Source of the DNA: Pseudoalteromonas xiamenensis
GTDB taxonomy: Bacteria; Pseudomonadota; Gammaproteobacteria; Enterobacterales; Alteromonadaceae
Assembly: GCF_042431545.1 (NCBI RefSeq)
Contig: NZ_JBHLYX010000003.1
DNA: 64,000 nucleotides
Reading direction: 5' to 3' (one strand)
Made by a program: the position numbers and the translations under genes. Numbering within the stretch: position 1 is the stretch's first letter; every line of letters starts with the position of its first letter. The notes below the pieces were generated by a model. The model ran no database searches and was not told where the DNA came from. It saw only the letters and a program-made list of their open reading frames with translations. Of this stretch, positions 17,911 to 25,743 are shown in pieces.

Positions 17911-19157
17911 TGATTAAACGTTTTCTTAAAGATTCGGTGCTTTACACCTTGGCAGGACTCTTTACCAAAGGTATTGGCTTTATCATGCTGCCAATCTACC
18001 TCAGTTACTTATCAAAAGCTGAGTTTGGATTGTTTGATTACCTTATTACCATTGGTATGGTAGTGACGGTTGTTATCACGTTAGAGCTCGCTCAAGCGGT
18101 GGTTCGGTTTGTGCCGGAGAGTTCACATAATACCTATGTGCAGCGGCAATACATGTCGACGGCACTTGCTTTTCTTCTCGTTGGTTACCTTTTACTTACT
18201 TTAGTAGTGCTTGTACTCAAAGATCCTATCGCCGCGTTAGTCCTAGATGCTCCATTCAACAACAGCAACATTTTACTTTGGGCTACATTAGCGTATTTTT
18301 CGATGAGCTTGATGTACATCACCACAGTTTTTCAACGTGCCATGTTGCAATCTAAGCAAGCAACCATTGCATCAGCTGCTTGTGCTGCACTTACAGCCGT
18401 TGTGAGCTGGGTATTCCTAGCACAATTCAAATTAGGTTTTTATGGCGTTATATTAGGTCTTATTGTTGGGCAGCTTAGCATTGGCGTATTCAACGGGGGT
18501 TACCAATTTCGAAATATCGCAGCAAAACCAAGTCTACCTATACTCAAAGAAATGCTCGTATTTTCATGGCCTCTTGTCTTCTCTAGTATTGGAGTTATTG
18601 CTGCAACTTTGGTTGATAAAGTCATGATAAAAGAAATGATGACCTTAGCAGACTTGGGAGAATACGGCGTAGCCGCTAGATTTGCATCGATATTGACATT
18701 GGTAATGGTGGGTATACAAAGCGCACTTGCGCCACTGACATACAGTAATCATAACAAGCCTGAAACACGTGCAAAGCTACGCAAATTATTAAAAGGTTAT
18801 CTGCTACTCGGTTTATTAGGCGTATTGGCGCTTTATTTTATCAGCCCTATTCTTATCCAAATATTGATAGGTGAGGGGTATGAACAAGTCAACATTCTGA
18901 TGCCTTTACTCGCTCTCGCTGTTGTTATACAAGGAGCATATGCGTTTTTCCCAGGCCTCAGCATTGTTAAAAAGACCTCGTTGCTGGCTATACTAAATGT
19001 GTTTGTAGGATTTGTTAATATAGGCTTGAACCTAGCGTTAATTCCTCAATATGGTCTCCATGGAGCCGCATTTTCTACATTATGTAGTGCGTTGCTCTAT
19101 TTTGTTTTGAATGCTTATTGTTCGGAAAAGTATTATCCAATTTTGAACAAGCGCTAA
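17910..19157 (+). CDS. wzx: Polysaccharide flippase (Wzx type)
   Basis: A 415-residue integral membrane protein with about 12 hydrophobic segments. The N-terminus (DSVLYTLAGLFTKGIGFIMLPIYLSYLS) is typical of the PST/MOP-superfamily lipopolysaccharide flippases. It would move undecaprenyl-linked repeat units to the periplasmic face. The start overlaps the stop of the preceding gene by one base. It is the first of two flippases in the window and seems to serve the block 7575-20436. Confidence 0.85.
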   Translation: MIKRFLKDSVLYTLAGLFTKGIGFIMLPIYLSYLSKAEFGLFDYLITIGMVVTVVITLELAQAVVRFVPESSHNTYVQRQYMSTALAFLLVGYLLLTLVVLVLKDPIAALVLDAPFNNSNILLWATLAYFSMSLMYITTVFQRAMLQSKQATIASAACAALTAVVSWVFLAQFKLGFYGVILGLIVGQLSIGVFNGGYQFRNIAAKPSLPILKEMLVFSWPLVFSSIGVIAATLVDKVMIKEMMTLADLGEYGVAARFASILTLVMVGIQSALAPLTYSNHNKPETRAKLRKLLKGYLLLGLLGVLALYFISPILIQILIGEGYEQVNILMPLLALAVVIQGAYAFFPGLSIVKKTSLLAILNVFVGFVNIGLNLALIPQYGLHGAAFSTLCSALLYFVLNAYCSEKYYPILNKR

Positions 19158-19269
19158 TGGGTAATGCTTAAAAGGGAAGCGTTTTTGTATCTCACCCGAT
19201 GAGAGTGTATTGTCAATTTAACTTCATCTTTGATGGATAGCATAAGCAAAAACAAGGCGGTGTTGAATT

Positions 19270-20436
19270 ATGAAAATAGCAGTTGCAGGGATTGGGTATG
19301 TTGGGTTATCAAATGCATTGTTGTTAGCCCAGCATAACGAAGTGGTAGCATGTGATATTGATGTAGCAAAAGTTGATAAGCTAAAGCAAAAAATATCACC
19401 CATCGCGGATGCAGAAATAGAAGCATTTCTGCAAAAAATTGATCTAAACTTTAGTGTCACAACAGATTGTTTTGATGCTTACCGAGGCGCCAAGTTTATC
19501 ATAATAGCTACTCCAACAGATTACGACCCTGTCACCAATTACTTTAATACCAGTAGTGTCGAAAGCGTCCTTGTAGCCGTAAAAGAAGTTAACCCCGATG
19601 CTGTTGTTATTATTAAATCGACTATTCCGGTGGGTTATACCAATAGTGTCCGGCAACAATTCCCTGAGTTAAAAATTATTTTCTCTCCTGAGTTTTTAAG
19701 AGAAGGTAAAGCACTACACGATAACTTATACCCTTCGCGGATTATCGTTGGTGATGAGTGTGAAGATTCCCAACATTTTGCACGCCTAATGCGAGACGCG
19801 GCTTATAAAGAAGATGTGCCAGTGCTGCTTACTCACTCAACTGAAGCCGAAGCAATAAAGCTATTCTCGAATACCTATTTAGCAATGCGTGTTGCGTTTT
19901 TTAATGAGCTGGATAGCTACGCTGAAAGTCATGGACTTGACAGTCGTCAGATTATTCAAGGAGTGGGGTTAGACCCAAGAATAGGGAATCATTACAATAA
20001 TCCTTCGTTTGGTTATGGAGGTTACTGTCTACCAAAAGACACGAAACAACTTTTGGCAAACTACGAAGATGTACCTAACAATCTTATTCGAGCGATAGTT
20101 GATGCTAATACAACTCGTAAAGATTTCATCGCTAATAGTATTCTGAAACGCAATCCGAATGTCGTGGGGGTTTACAGACTAATCATGAAATCGGGTTCGG
20201 ACAATTTCAGAGCATCGTCTGTTCAAGGCGTGATGAAACGTTTAAAGGCTAAAGGGATCACTGTCGTCGTTTTTGAACCTGAATTAAGAGAATCTGAATT
20301 TTATCGCTCGGAAGTTATCCGTGATTTGAGCGAATTTAAAAAGCGCTGCGACGTTATCGTCTCTAATCGTATGTTTACAGAGTTAGAGGATGTGGTAGAG
20401 AAAGTCTATACTAGGGACCTGTTCAATAAAGACTAA
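19270..20436 (+). CDS. ugd: UDP-glucose 6-dehydrogenase
   Basis: A 388-residue enzyme oxidising UDP-glucose to UDP-glucuronic acid with two NAD+. The Rossmann motif AGIGYVGLSNALLLA, STIPVGYT, SPEFLREGKAL, the lysine of AEAIKLFSNTYLA and the catalytic Cys253 in FGYGGYCLPKDTKQ are all present. The length equals that of E. coli Ugd. It stands 112 bp after wzx and ends in front of a structured terminator-like region, so it closes this block. UDP-GlcA could be a repeat-unit component. Confidence 0.95.
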   Translation: MKIAVAGIGYVGLSNALLLAQHNEVVACDIDVAKVDKLKQKISPIADAEIEAFLQKIDLNFSVTTDCFDAYRGAKFIIIATPTDYDPVTNYFNTSSVESVLVAVKEVNPDAVVIIKSTIPVGYTNSVRQQFPELKIIFSPEFLREGKALHDNLYPSRIIVGDECEDSQHFARLMRDAAYKEDVPVLLTHSTEAEAIKLFSNTYLAMRVAFFNELDSYAESHGLDSRQIIQGVGLDPRIGNHYNNPSFGYGGYCLPKDTKQLLANYEDVPNNLIRAIVDANTTRKDFIANSILKRNPNVVGVYRLIMKSGSDNFRASSVQGVMKRLKAKGITVVVFEPELRESEFYRSEVIRDLSEFKKRCDVIVSNRMFTELEDVVEKVYTRDLFNKD

Positions 20437-20770
20437 ATTTTTTTCCATTGAATTTTCTAAAGAGCTTAGCGAGCGACTGTCGGAATTGATTACGCTCATG
20501 ATAGCGCGCGAAAACCAGTCGTAAGCTTTTTTCTAGTTGGCTTTTACTATATTAAATGCTAGCTGTTGATAGTCCTAATTTGAATTCTACTAAATTTCAC
20601 CGCAAGTAATCCCCCTCGCTTTTATTGTTTGAGTTATTTTGTTTTGCTGCATAATTGCTCACTCTTTGGGGTGAAAGGTCATGTGAAATATCATCCCTCA
20701 CTCTGATTGTTTAAACTGTAAGAAAGTGTAAAATACCCTCTTCAGGGAATTACATTGGATGTAAGAAGAA
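20437..20770 (+). other. Intergenic region between ugd and rfaH
   Basis: These 334 bp hold the structured terminator after ugd and a weak promoter candidate for rfaH (TTGTTT at 20707-20712, 16-bp spacer, TAAAAT at 20729-20734). No coding frame of note is present. Confidence 0.5.
20459..20533 (+). terminator. Long structured terminator after ugd
   Basis: AGCTTA (20463-20468) and CGACTG (20474-20479) pair with CAGTCG (20516-20521) and TAAGCT (20522-20527), leaving a five-base internal loop on the left arm, and a run of six T follows from 20526. Further pairing is possible inside the loop (CGCTC/GCG). Position and T-run suggest an intrinsic terminator for the upstream block, though the stem is interrupted. 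Confidence 0.5.
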
Positions 20771-21262
20771 ATGAAACAGTGGTATTTGCTCTATTGCAAA
20801 CCAAAACAAGAGCAGCGAGCGCTCGAAAACCTTGCCAATCAAGGTATAGAATCCTTTTTTCCTGCACATTTCCACTCTAGACTCTCGCGCGGTAAACGTG
20901 TGGTCACAGAAAAACCATTATTCCCAAACTATCTTTTTGTAGCGTTAGATTGCGACTCTGGGTCATTTTCTCAGGTCAAAAATACTCGAGGTGTTTCCTC
21001 ATTCGTGATGTTTGGTGCCAATTATCAAGTAGTGTCAGAACAATTAATCGATGATTTAAAGGCAATAAATCCTTCTGATAACACCATCGATGAATTACCT
21101 TTTAGTGGTGATAAAGTCATCATACACAATGAGTCATATAAAACACTTGAAGCGATTTATTTAGAACCCGATGGAGACAAGCGCTGCATTCTACTTCTGA
21201 ATCTGCTTAACAAAGATGTAAAAATTAGCGTTCAGAATAGCGATATAACTAAACTCGACTAG
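20771..21262 (+). CDS. rfaH: Transcription antitermination factor RfaH
   Basis: A 163-residue NusG paralogue. The N-terminal NGN domain opens with QWYLLYCKPKQEQRALENLANQGIESFFP, and KPLFPNYLFVALD and VKNTRGVSSFVMFG are RfaH-like. The C-terminal part is the short KOW/helical-hairpin region. RfaH joins RNA polymerase paused at an ops element and suppresses Rho-dependent and intrinsic termination while recruiting ribosomes, as needed for long polysaccharide operons. It is unusual that the gene lies less than 100 bp upstream of an ops site and of the capsule operon it would control; in E. coli rfaH is far from its targets. Confidence 0.93.
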   Translation: MKQWYLLYCKPKQEQRALENLANQGIESFFPAHFHSRLSRGKRVVTEKPLFPNYLFVALDCDSGSFSQVKNTRGVSSFVMFGANYQVVSEQLIDDLKAINPSDNTIDELPFSGDKVIIHNESYKTLEAIYLEPDGDKRCILLLNLLNKDVKISVQNSDITKLD

Positions 21263-21329
21263 TACAGCCATTAGTTACTATACCGACTAGTCCAAAGAAA
21301 ACTTTGAAAACAATTTATAGAGACAAAAT

Positions 21330-21366
21330 CAGCATCTGGGGGCTGCAACCTAGGGGCGGTAGCGTG
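21330..21366 (+). promoter_or_regulatory. JUMPstart with ops core
   Basis: The 12-base core GGCGGTAGCGTG at 21355-21366 is an exact ops sequence, and the preceding CTGGGGGCTGCAACCTAG keeps the spacing and composition of the JUMPstart element. It lies 345 bp upstream of wza and would load RfaH onto polymerase transcribing the capsule operon. It is the only ops core I found in the window. Confidence 0.9.
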
Positions 21367-21483
21367 TCTGTTGCGGATGTAATAACTATAAATTCCAATA
21401 TCTCCAAAGCGAATCAAGCTCAATAGGGCTCAAAATCGAAACGTTGATCGAATGATCAACGAGAAAGAACACCGGCACGGTGT

Positions 21484-21529
21484 ATAGTCGCGCCTACGTT
21501 GTAGGATTTGTCCTGTAGGCGCTGACTAT
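21484..21529 (+). repeat. Strong hairpin in the capsule leader, REP-like
   Basis: ATAGTCGCGCCTAC (21484-21497) pairs with GTAGGCGC (21515-21522) and GACTAT (21524-21529), with a single bulged T at 21523. Inside the loop AGGA pairs with TCCT around TTTG. No T-run follows, so it is not a standard terminator. The GTAGG-cored palindrome recalls the REP-like elements at 25557 and 25630. It may act in the leader RNA or simply be an extragenic palindrome. Confidence 0.6.
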
Positions 21530-21587
21530 TCCCATATAAAAACAAAAAATCATTCAACATAGTTACGTGTTGGATGAGTTTTATGCG

Positions 21588-21701
21588 ATGTTCATTGGTA
21601 TATGTATTTCAGTACTTTGTCTGCTTGCCCCATGGTGGGATGCGTGGTTTAATTTTACGAATATCATAAATTACTTAACAAAAGTAAAAAGAATAACTTA
21701 G
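21588..21701 (+). CDS. Possible 37-aa hydrophobic leader peptide
   Basis: An ATG at 21588, 9 bases after GGATGAG, opens MFIGICISVLCLLAPWW, continues with a short aromatic stretch, and ends in a basic tail at a TAG 8 bases before the wza ATG. The hydrophobic N-terminus would suit a membrane microprotein. There is no family I recognise, and an overlapping frame begins at 21574, so coding status is uncertain. Confidence 0.25.
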   Translation: MFIGICISVLCLLAPWWDAWFNFTNIINYLTKVKRIT

Positions 21702-21709
21702 GAATCGTT

Positions 21710-22822
21710 ATGGATTTACGTTGTAAAACACTCCTAGCAACCCTCATTACCTTTACATTAGGTGGCTGTAACATTATCCCTGGCAGTCATTTTGAAGGGA
21801 TTGAGTCTTCGTCGAACGCTGATCAATATCAAAATGAACTCGATAAAGTAAATATTCAACTCATTGATTCCGAATTGATCGCGCTTGAAAATTCGCGCCA
21901 GACGGTCAATAGAAAGGCCGGCAAAACTCAAGCTCTAGATATCAGCAAATACGAATATCGTTTAGGTGTGGGTGACGTGCTTACTATCGGTGTTTGGGAT
22001 CATCCTGAGTTGACGATTCCGGCAGCCGTGCAACGTACTGCCGAATTCGACGGCTTCCGTGTTCAGGCTGATGGCACGATTTCTTATGCGTATGCACCTA
22101 ATATTCAAGCAGAAGGCAAAACAATCGCTGAAGTGCGGGCTGAATTGGTGAAACGATTGAGCCGAGTTATTGAGAATCCACAAGTGGATGTCAAAGTGGT
22201 TGGTTTTCGCAGTCAACGTACTTATGTAACGGGTGCAGTCACAAAACCTGGTGTATTTCCCATCACAGAAGTACCAATGACTTTAATCGATGCGATTAAT
22301 CAGGCTGGTGGACTTACCGAAAACGCGGATTGGACGTCAGTCACCTTTACACGTGGTGATAAAACAGAAGTTATCGCCTTAAATGATTTTTACGAGCAAG
22401 GTGATGTGTCTAAAAATCGTTTGCTTAAACATGGTGATATTGTTCACATTGCGCGCAATGACCAGCAAAATGTGTTTGTGTTAGGGGACGTTAAGAAATC
22501 AGGCTCTGTGGGCATTAATCGTTACGGGCTGAGCTTGGCACAAGCGTTGAGTGAGTCAGGCGGTCTAAACGAAAACACTGCAAACGCAAGCGGCGTCTTT
22601 GTTCTGCGCAAACGAGACCTCGAAAAAGAAGGGGTGCTTGCTGATGTGTACCAACTCGATGCTAAAAGTATCACTGCGTTAGTTCTTGCGGATAAATTTA
22701 GATTACAACCAAGTGATATCGTTTATGTAACTTCTGCACCGGTTGCTCGCTGGAATCGTGTAATTAGCTTATTATTGCCTTCTGTAACAGCTGTAGAACG
22801 TGTAGACAATCTCGGAAACTAA
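21710..22822 (+). CDS. wza: Outer-membrane polysaccharide export lipoprotein
   Basis: A 370-residue export protein with a lipoprotein signal peptide whose lipobox LGGC puts the lipidated cysteine at residue 20. The Poly_export domain (YRLGVGDVLTIGVWDHPELTIP) is near residue 85, and two SLBB domains follow (VTGAVTKPGVFPITEVPMTLIDAINQAGG and VFVLGDVKKSGSVGINRYGLSLAQALSESGG). It ends in an amphipathic C-terminal region as in Wza, whose octamer forms the outer-membrane channel for capsule. It is the first gene of the wza-wzb-wzc triplet. Confidence 0.95.
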   Translation: MDLRCKTLLATLITFTLGGCNIIPGSHFEGIESSSNADQYQNELDKVNIQLIDSELIALENSRQTVNRKAGKTQALDISKYEYRLGVGDVLTIGVWDHPELTIPAAVQRTAEFDGFRVQADGTISYAYAPNIQAEGKTIAEVRAELVKRLSRVIENPQVDVKVVGFRSQRTYVTGAVTKPGVFPITEVPMTLIDAINQAGGLTENADWTSVTFTRGDKTEVIALNDFYEQGDVSKNRLLKHGDIVHIARNDQQNVFVLGDVKKSGSVGINRYGLSLAQALSESGGLNENTANASGVFVLRKRDLEKEGVLADVYQLDAKSITALVLADKFRLQPSDIVYVTSAPVARWNRVISLLLPSVTAVERVDNLGN

Positions 22823-22831
22823 GGGATCTTT

Positions 22832-23266
22832 ATGTTTGATTCAGTTTTAGTGGTGTGTGCAGGCAACATTTGCCGAAGCCCAACAGCCGAGTACGTGCTC
22901 AAGTTGAAGCTAGAGGGAAAAAATATAGAGGTTTCTTCTGCTGGCTTGACGGCACTTGAAGGCAAGCCCGCAGATGCTATGGCCATAAACATCGCTCACG
23001 AGCATGGTGTTGACTTAAGTTCACATCAGGGTTGTCAGTTGAATAGTGCGCTGGTCGCACAACACGCGGTGATTCTGGTTATGGAACAGCGACATTTTAA
23101 TGACTTATGTGCTCGTTACCCTCAAGCTCGCGGAAAAACATTTTTACTTGGCAAATGGCTAGGCGATAAAGAAATCCCTGATCCATATAAACAAAGTAAA
23201 GAGGCGTTTGAACACGTTTACCAATTAATCGATAGCGCAACCAGCGCTTGGGCAAAGTATTTATAG
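22832..23266 (+). CDS. wzb: Low-molecular-weight protein tyrosine phosphatase
   Basis: A 144-residue phosphatase with the signature loop VCAGNICRSPTAE (C-x5-R) at residues 8-20 and the general acid in DPYKQ near residue 115. Wzb removes phosphates from the tyrosine-rich tail of Wzc, the next gene, and the phosphorylation cycle controls polymer export and length. It starts 9 bp after wza and ends 13 bp before wzc. Confidence 0.95.
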   Translation: MFDSVLVVCAGNICRSPTAEYVLKLKLEGKNIEVSSAGLTALEGKPADAMAINIAHEHGVDLSSHQGCQLNSALVAQHAVILVMEQRHFNDLCARYPQARGKTFLLGKWLGDKEIPDPYKQSKEAFEHVYQLIDSATSAWAKYL

Positions 23267-23279
23267 GGATCATGTTCAC

Positions 23280-25529
23280 ATGAATGTTCCGCCAAATGTA
23301 ATCGTAAATAATACGAATAAATCTGCATCATCGGATAGCCAAGAAATAGATTTAATGGCGCTTATTGGCGCGTTGCTTGATCGGAAATTATTTATTTTTC
23401 TGGTTACGGCTTTATTTGCGCTATGTGGTATTGCTTTTGCGCTATTTTCAACGCCAATTTATCAAGCAACGGCCATGATCCAGGTTGAAGAGAAATCAGG
23501 CTCTGTGCCTGGTTTTGATGACGTATCTGGGATGTTTGAAAGTACATCTGCCGCAGTCACTGAAATCGAACTTCTTAAATCGCGCAGCGTCATCGGCGAG
23601 GCTGTTGATAGTTTAAAATTAGACATTTCAGTTGAACCCAAGCTATTTCCTGTCATTGGCGGGCGAATATATCGTCAATTTAGAGCTAACCAAGAAGAAG
23701 AACTCTCCGCAGCTCGCTTTGGTGCTGATTCCTATGCGTGGGGTGGTGAAAAAGTTGAAATATTTAAGTTTGAAGTGCCTGACTATGCTATTGGCAGCGA
23801 GTTTACTTTAGTCGTACAGGAAGGAAATCAAGTTCAGTTGCTGGATGGTTCTGGTGAACTCGTGCTGAGTGGCTCTGTAGGGCAGCAACTAGAGCGCGGG
23901 CCTTTTGTGTTAACAGTCAAAACGCTTATTGCACGCCCTGAGACTGAGTTTCATTTAGTCAGACGAGATAGACTCAATACCATTTTGGAACTGCAATCTG
24001 ATATTACAGCAAGTGAAAAAGGCAAAGACTCCGGAATTATTAATCTCGCTTATCAACACGCGAACCCTGAATTTGCACAAAGAGTGTTAGATAAAGTGGC
24101 GAACATCTATGTCCGCCGCAATGTGGAGCGTAATAGTGCTGAAGCGCAAAAGTCTCTAGATTTCCTTTCCGTGCAACTCCCTGAAGTAAAAAAACAATTA
24201 GAGACAGCTGAACAGCGTTTTAATAATTATAAAGTTAAGCAAAAATCTGTTGATATTAGTTTAGAAACACAAGGTGTTCTAACTCAAGTTGTTGAGTTAG
24301 ATACTAAACTGCAGGAACTTGAATTGAAGCGATTGGAGCTCAGTCGCAAATTCAAAAAGGATCACCCGACTTATCAAGGTATGCTTGAGCAAATTAGCGC
24401 CGTTAAAGAACAAAAGCGCCAACTAACAAGCGAAGTCAGTAGCTTACCTGAAACTCAGCAGGAATTATTGCGTTTAACGCGCGATGTCGAAGTGAATAAT
24501 GAAATCTATACTTTGCTGCTAGGGAAAACTCAAGAGTTGGACATTGTTCGGGCTGGTACAGTCGGGAATGTTCGAGTTATTGACACTGCTGCAGTTAACC
24601 GCTCAATTCCAGTTAAGCCGAAGAAAGCCTTAATTGTTGTTATGGCAACGATGCTAGGTGGCATGCTCGCTATTGCGATTGTTTTAGTGCAACGCGCATT
24701 ACACCGGGGTATCGAAGACCCAAGCGATATTGAAGCACTGGGTATACCGGTTTACGCAAGCGTACCGTATTCTGAATATCAAGATAAGCTGACTGGTTTT
24801 GGCCGTGCTCGCAAAAGTAAATCAACAACCGCAAAAGCAAAAAGCATTTTAGCGGTAGATAACCCTGCCGACTTGTCAATTGAAGCAATGCGAAGCCTAC
24901 GCACCAGCTTGCACTTTGCGATGTTAGAGGCGAAAAACAACATTATTGCTATTTCTGGCCCAAGCCCTGGCGTAGGTAAATCCTTTATTTCTGTGAACTT
25001 AGCAACTGTTCTGGCACAAAGTGGCAAAAAGGTGTTGGTTATTGACTCTGATATGCGTAAAGGCTATATCCAAACGCAGTTTGGGATGCGTTGGGAAGAT
25101 GGTTTGAGTGATTATTTATCTAATCGATTGCCTCTCGAGGTCATTGTCAAACCATCGAGTGTTGCTGGGCTGGATGTGATAACGCGCGGGCAAATACCGC
25201 CAAATCCAAGTGAATTGCTCATGCACGAAAACTTTACTCGCTTAATTGACGAAGTAAAGAACAAATATGACTTAGTCATTGTGGATACACCTCCTATTTT
25301 AGCAGTAACCGACCCAGCGATTGTTAGTGCTCATGCTGGTACAACTTTATTGGTGACGCGCTATGGTCAAACCCATGCAAAAGAACTTGAAGTTACCCGC
25401 AGTCGATTTGAGCAAAATGGCATTGATATTAAAGGGGTAGTATTTAATGGTGTACTACGAAAAGCATCGAATACATATGGGTATTACGGGTACTACTACA
25501 ACTACGAATATGAATCAGACAAAGCGTAG
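23280..25529 (+). CDS. wzc: Tyrosine autokinase and polysaccharide co-polymerase
   Basis: A 749-residue inner-membrane protein. A Wzz domain with the first membrane helix lies near residues 35-55, a long periplasmic coiled-coil region spans roughly 60-450, and a second helix lies near 455-475. A cytosolic BY-kinase domain follows with Walker A SGPSPGVGKSF, Walker A' LVIDSDMRKG and Walker B LVIVDTPP. The C-terminus is a tyrosine cluster (YGYYGYYYNYEYE), the autophosphorylation site reversed by Wzb. It governs chain length and export with Wza. The 214 bp after it contain two REP-like palindromes. Confidence 0.95.
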   Translation: MNVPPNVIVNNTNKSASSDSQEIDLMALIGALLDRKLFIFLVTALFALCGIAFALFSTPIYQATAMIQVEEKSGSVPGFDDVSGMFESTSAAVTEIELLKSRSVIGEAVDSLKLDISVEPKLFPVIGGRIYRQFRANQEEELSAARFGADSYAWGGEKVEIFKFEVPDYAIGSEFTLVVQEGNQVQLLDGSGELVLSGSVGQQLERGPFVLTVKTLIARPETEFHLVRRDRLNTILELQSDITASEKGKDSGIINLAYQHANPEFAQRVLDKVANIYVRRNVERNSAEAQKSLDFLSVQLPEVKKQLETAEQRFNNYKVKQKSVDISLETQGVLTQVVELDTKLQELELKRLELSRKFKKDHPTYQGMLEQISAVKEQKRQLTSEVSSLPETQQELLRLTRDVEVNNEIYTLLLGKTQELDIVRAGTVGNVRVIDTAAVNRSIPVKPKKALIVVMATMLGGMLAIAIVLVQRALHRGIEDPSDIEALGIPVYASVPYSEYQDKLTGFGRARKSKSTTAKAKSILAVDNPADLSIEAMRSLRTSLHFAMLEAKNNIIAISGPSPGVGKSFISVNLATVLAQSGKKVLVIDSDMRKGYIQTQFGMRWEDGLSDYLSNRLPLEVIVKPSSVAGLDVITRGQIPPNPSELLMHENFTRLIDEVKNKYDLVIVDTPPILAVTDPAIVSAHAGTTLLVTRYGQTHAKELEVTRSRFEQNGIDIKGVVFNGVLRKASNTYGYYGYYYNYEYESDKA

Positions 25530-25556
25530 GGCAGTAAAACTTCACGCTAGTCTAAG

Positions 25557-25581
25557 TTGTAGGCGAGGGTTTACCCCTCGC
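25557..25581 (+). repeat. REP-like palindrome, copy 1
   Basis: A 25-bp element beginning TTGTAGGCGAGGG and ending ACCCCTCGC, so GCGAGGG pairs with CCCTCGC over a short loop. It is identical to the copy at 25630-25654. It stands just after wzc and could work as an RNA stabiliser or weak terminator at the wzc 3' end. Confidence 0.8.
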
Positions 25582-25629
25582 AATAAACAACAGAATGGTG
25601 GCCTCTGATTTAATGGTATTAAAATAGCT

Positions 25630-25654
25630 TTGTAGGCGAGGGTTTACCCCTCGC
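25630..25654 (+). repeat. REP-like palindrome, copy 2
   Basis: An exact copy of the 25-bp element at 25557-25581, 73 bp downstream in the same orientation. A third copy with two changes lies inverted at 44703-44726. Such dispersed intergenic palindromes fit a REP-type family. Confidence 0.8.
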
Positions 25655-25743
25655 TAGAAGCAAGTAAATCTATAACGCGAAGTCATATTTCGCAAAACTC
25701 ATAACAAATTTATCGCTTTTAACTCAAAAAAACAGGAAGTATC

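Larger units (their letters stand above)
21263..21709 (+). other. Leader region of the capsule operon
   Basis: These 447 bp between rfaH and wza contain the ops element, a strong hairpin (21484-21529) and a possible 37-codon frame (21588-21701). No consensus -35/-10 pair stood out upstream of ops, so the promoter is unassigned. Confidence 0.6.

Noticed and set aside
21367..21587. Riboswitch in the capsule leader
   Set aside because: Apart from one simple hairpin I see none of the conserved cores of known riboswitch classes; long leaders are normal for ops-controlled operons.
25557..25654. Two identical repeats as a CRISPR array
   Set aside because: Only two units, one unequal spacer of 48 bp, palindromic core and no cas genes; fits REP elements.
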